This document shows positions 4,111 through 5,215 of a stretch of 5,215 nt of DNA, in pieces. The translations under genes were made by a program, and so were the position numbers. The notes beneath the pieces are model-generated. The model saw only the letters and a list, made by a program, of their open reading frames with translations, was not told where the DNA came from and did no database searches. Where the stretch lies: contig SKPT01000145.1 of assembly GCA_007119405.1 (NCBI GenBank), forward strand, positions 1-5,215, written 5' to 3'. The first letter of the stretch is position 1, and the number at the start of each line of letters is the position of its first letter. This stretch comes from Phycisphaeraceae bacterium (lineage in GTDB: Bacteria; Planctomycetota; Phycisphaerae; Phycisphaerales; Phycisphaeraceae).

Positions 4111-4920
4111 ATGCTTGACGAGAACTGGGCACAACAACGACTCAACTCCCCATTGTTCGCCGCGCTGGTCCACGCCGTGGAAATGGGCTCCGTCTGCGTC
4201 GACGCCGAACTGGCCGGCGGCCGGCTCTTCGGCCTGGAGCCGGGCCAGCCCACGGCCTACGTCAGCACCGCCGGGCTCTGCGCCGACGGCCCCACCCGCG
4301 CCTCGGTCCAGCAGTGGCCGACCATGCGCGACTCGATCTTCCCGGCCCTGGCCCGGGCGGGTCGGCCGGAGGCCCCGGGCGTCTTCCGGCCGCACGAGAT
4401 GCTCGACGAGCCGACCCACAGCGCCAGCCCCCTCTACCACTGCGTGCGGCAGATGTGCCGCGTCGTCGACGCCCTCGGCGCCCGGTGCGACCTGCCCGGC
4501 CACGCCCACGTGCTGCTGCTCTTCTTCCGCTGCGACCGCAGCCTCCCCTTCCGCCGCAACCACCTCGAGCGGCTCAGCCGGCTCCAGCGCCCAATGGGCG
4601 TGACGTTGGCGCGCGGCCATCGCCAGCTCCTGGAGGGCAGCAACCCGCGGCCGACCACCCGCTGCACCGACCTGGCCGAGCTGCTTCAGCGGCTCAGCGC
4701 CACGGAGCGGCAGGTCCTCGCCTACCTGCGCCAGCAGCACACCGAGGCCAGTGTCGCCGCACACATGCACCGCTCGCGCCACACCGTGCACGTGCACGTC
4801 AAGAGCATCTACCGCAAGCTCGACGTCAACTCCCGCGCCGAGCTCCTGGAGCTGCTCGAAGAGGCCGGGCCCCTCGGCCACGACGACGCCGACGTGCTGG
4901 AAGAGCCCTCAACCCTGTAA
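4111..4920 (+). CDS. LuxR/FixJ-type HTH transcriptional regulator
   Basis: This 269-residue protein has a C-terminal LuxR-type helix-turn-helix at about residues 195-250. It starts with 'LSATERQVLAYL', and the recognition part 'SRHTVHVHVKSIYRKLDVNS' matches the usual 'S..TVK.HV..I..KLgV.sR' pattern. The first 190 residues are not a receiver domain: there is no early DD pair and no phosphorylatable Asp-Lys set. Nor are they recognisably an autoinducer domain. A stretch 'VLLLFFRCDRSLPFRRNHLERL' (134-155, given here only as a landmark) resembles the last strand and helix of GAF-like sensor modules, but this is tentative. There are five cysteines (29, 57, 111, 116, 126) plus C141 and C185, which leaves redox or metal sensing open. 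It is the only DNA-binding protein visible, and its targets are unknown. The long structured leader suggests that its own expression is controlled. Confidence 0.88.
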   Translation: MLDENWAQQRLNSPLFAALVHAVEMGSVCVDAELAGGRLFGLEPGQPTAYVSTAGLCADGPTRASVQQWPTMRDSIFPALARAGRPEAPGVFRPHEMLDEPTHSASPLYHCVRQMCRVVDALGARCDLPGHAHVLLLFFRCDRSLPFRRNHLERLSRLQRPMGVTLARGHRQLLEGSNPRPTTRCTDLAELLQRLSATERQVLAYLRQQHTEASVAAHMHRSRHTVHVHVKSIYRKLDVNSRAELLELLEEAGPLGHDDADVLEEPSTL

Positions 4921-4979
4921 TTCGCATTCCGGGGGGTGTACGACGGGCCTGTGGCCGATGAATTCTGCGAACTGAACGC

Positions 4980-5008
4980 CCGGAACGTCGGCCTGCGAGG
5001 CCCTCCGG
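4980..5008 (+). repeat. Two-tier hairpin after the LuxR-type gene
   Basis: The outer stem CCGGA (4980-4984) / TCCGG (5004-5008) encloses the inner stem GGCCT/AGGCC (4990-5002, loop GCG), with an asymmetric internal loop. It lies 60 bases after the stop codon and could mark the transcript end, but no T run follows. Confidence 0.35.
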
Positions 5009-5010
5009 CA

Positions 5011-5028
5011 GCGCCCCGGCAGGGGCGG
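5011..5028. repeat. GC hairpin module, second copy
   Basis: CGCCCC (5012-5017) pairs with GGGGCG (5022-5027) around GGCA. It matches 16 of 18 bases with 1274-1291. It touches the base of the following inverted pair, two bases before its GTAG foot. Confidence 0.6.
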
Positions 5029-5123
5029 ATGTAGGGTGGGTGGAGCGAAGCGAAACCCACCACGATGCTCGTAGATCCAAGGCAAGACTGGTGGGTTTCG
5101 CTTCGCTCTACCCACCCTACATC
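5028..5123. repeat. BIME-like inverted pair of GTAG-footed REP-like repeats
   Basis: The left arm 5028-5062 and right arm 5089-5123 are reverse complements over 35 positions with a single difference. In RNA that difference is a G-U wobble, so the whole stem would pair. The 26-base loop is 5063-5088. Each arm is itself a small palindrome: GTAG, then GGTGGGT, then a core with GGAGCGAAGCG, then ACCCACC. The GTAG feet lie at the outer ends (5031-5034, and CTAC 5117-5120). A third, decayed copy lies at 2115-2148. The layout matches BIMEs made of two opposed REPs. As RNA it would also be a strong terminator-like or protective hairpin between genes. Confidence 0.8.
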
Positions 5124-5145
5124 AATAGTTCACGGCGTTGGGTGC

Positions 5146-5173
5146 CACGGCTTGTCCCGAAGGGCAAGCCGTG
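5146..5173. repeat. CACGGCTTG stem-loop, copy 1
   Basis: CACGGCTTG-T-CCC (5146-5158) pairs with GGGCAAGCCGTG (5162-5173) around GAA: 12 base pairs with one bulged T. It is of the same style as the unit that follows at 5189, 16 bases on. Confidence 0.6.
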
Positions 5174-5188
5174 CGCTTGCCGATGATC

Positions 5189-5215
5189 GCACGGCTTGCC
5201 GCTTCGCGGTCAAGC
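5189..5215. repeat. CACGGCTTG-type stem-loop, copy 2, cut by window end
   Basis: The unit opens with GCACGGCTTG. GCTTGCCGC (5194-5202) then pairs with GCGGTCAAGC (5206-5215) around TTC, with one bulged T on the right side. The sequence stops before the expected complement of the GCACG base. It is a sister of copy 1 with a different apex. Confidence 0.5.

Larger units (their letters stand above)
4921..5215. other. Repeat-rich non-coding tail of the window
   Basis: After the LuxR-type stop codon no coding sequence is credible. The short open frames here encode peptides such as 'GFRFAPPTLH', a familiar artefact of this repeat family. The stretch has a two-part hairpin at 4980-5008, a GC hairpin, the inverted repeat pair and two related stem-loops running off the window. 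The first 60 bases hold only a 4-bp dyad (GGCC/GGCC, 4946-4956) and no T-rich terminator. Confidence 0.7.

Noticed and set aside
2501..4132. 543-codon open frame on the minus strand
   Set aside because: It lies opposite the clearly real channel gene, and its Gln/His/Asp-rich translation is the usual mirror of G+C-rich coding DNA.
4809..5115. Small minus-strand open frames encoding 'GFRFAPPTLH'-type peptides
   Set aside because: They are translations of the GTAG repeat pair, not genes.

Overview
This is a G+C-rich bacterial segment. The gene style suggests a planctomycete, possibly in the Phycisphaerae. The evidence is high G/C at third codon positions, spacers packed with 'GTAGGGTGGGT...' and 'CCACGGGT...ACCCGTGG' dispersed repeats, genes apparently starting 8-9 nt after a TAGA(A/C)T box, and conserved hypothetical proteins of a planctomycete flavour. 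No ribosomal RNA, tRNA, CRISPR array or transposase is visible, so the assignment rests on recall of style, not on a marker gene.

Layout, all genes on the + strand: (1) 1-1089, the 3' part of an unrecognised helical protein cut by the window edge; (2) 1090-1538, a spacer with a cluster of hairpins and GTAG-footed palindromes resembling REP elements; (3) 1539-2057, a tandem-ACT-domain protein of the GcvR type with a promoter-like TAGACT box immediately before its ATG; (4) 2058-2276, a spacer with one more repeat copy, a 7-7-7 dyad and a TAGAAT box; (5) 2277-2768, a small four-helix membrane protein; (6) 2810-3787, a voltage-gated cation channel of the bacterial NaChBac/NavAb type with an unusually acidic filter (TLDNWDD), an extended pore turret and a C-terminal coiled coil; (7) 3788-4110, a long leader with strong and partly mutually exclusive hairpins; (8) 4111-4920, a LuxR/FixJ-type regulator with an unrecognised N-terminal domain; (9) 4921-5215, a second repeat cluster with a near-perfect inverted pair of GTAG-footed repeats.

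The membrane protein and channel are 41 nt apart and could share a transcript, but the channel also has its own TAGAAT box inside a dyad. The other genes have separate spacers and no obvious shared pathway. The most interesting elements are the channel filter, the near-leaderless gene starts, the two repeat clusters built from the same parts, and the three-arm hairpin leader of the LuxR-type gene. I see no complete new multi-gene system such as a defence island, biosynthetic cluster or mobile element. I judged function by reading motifs only, without any database search.
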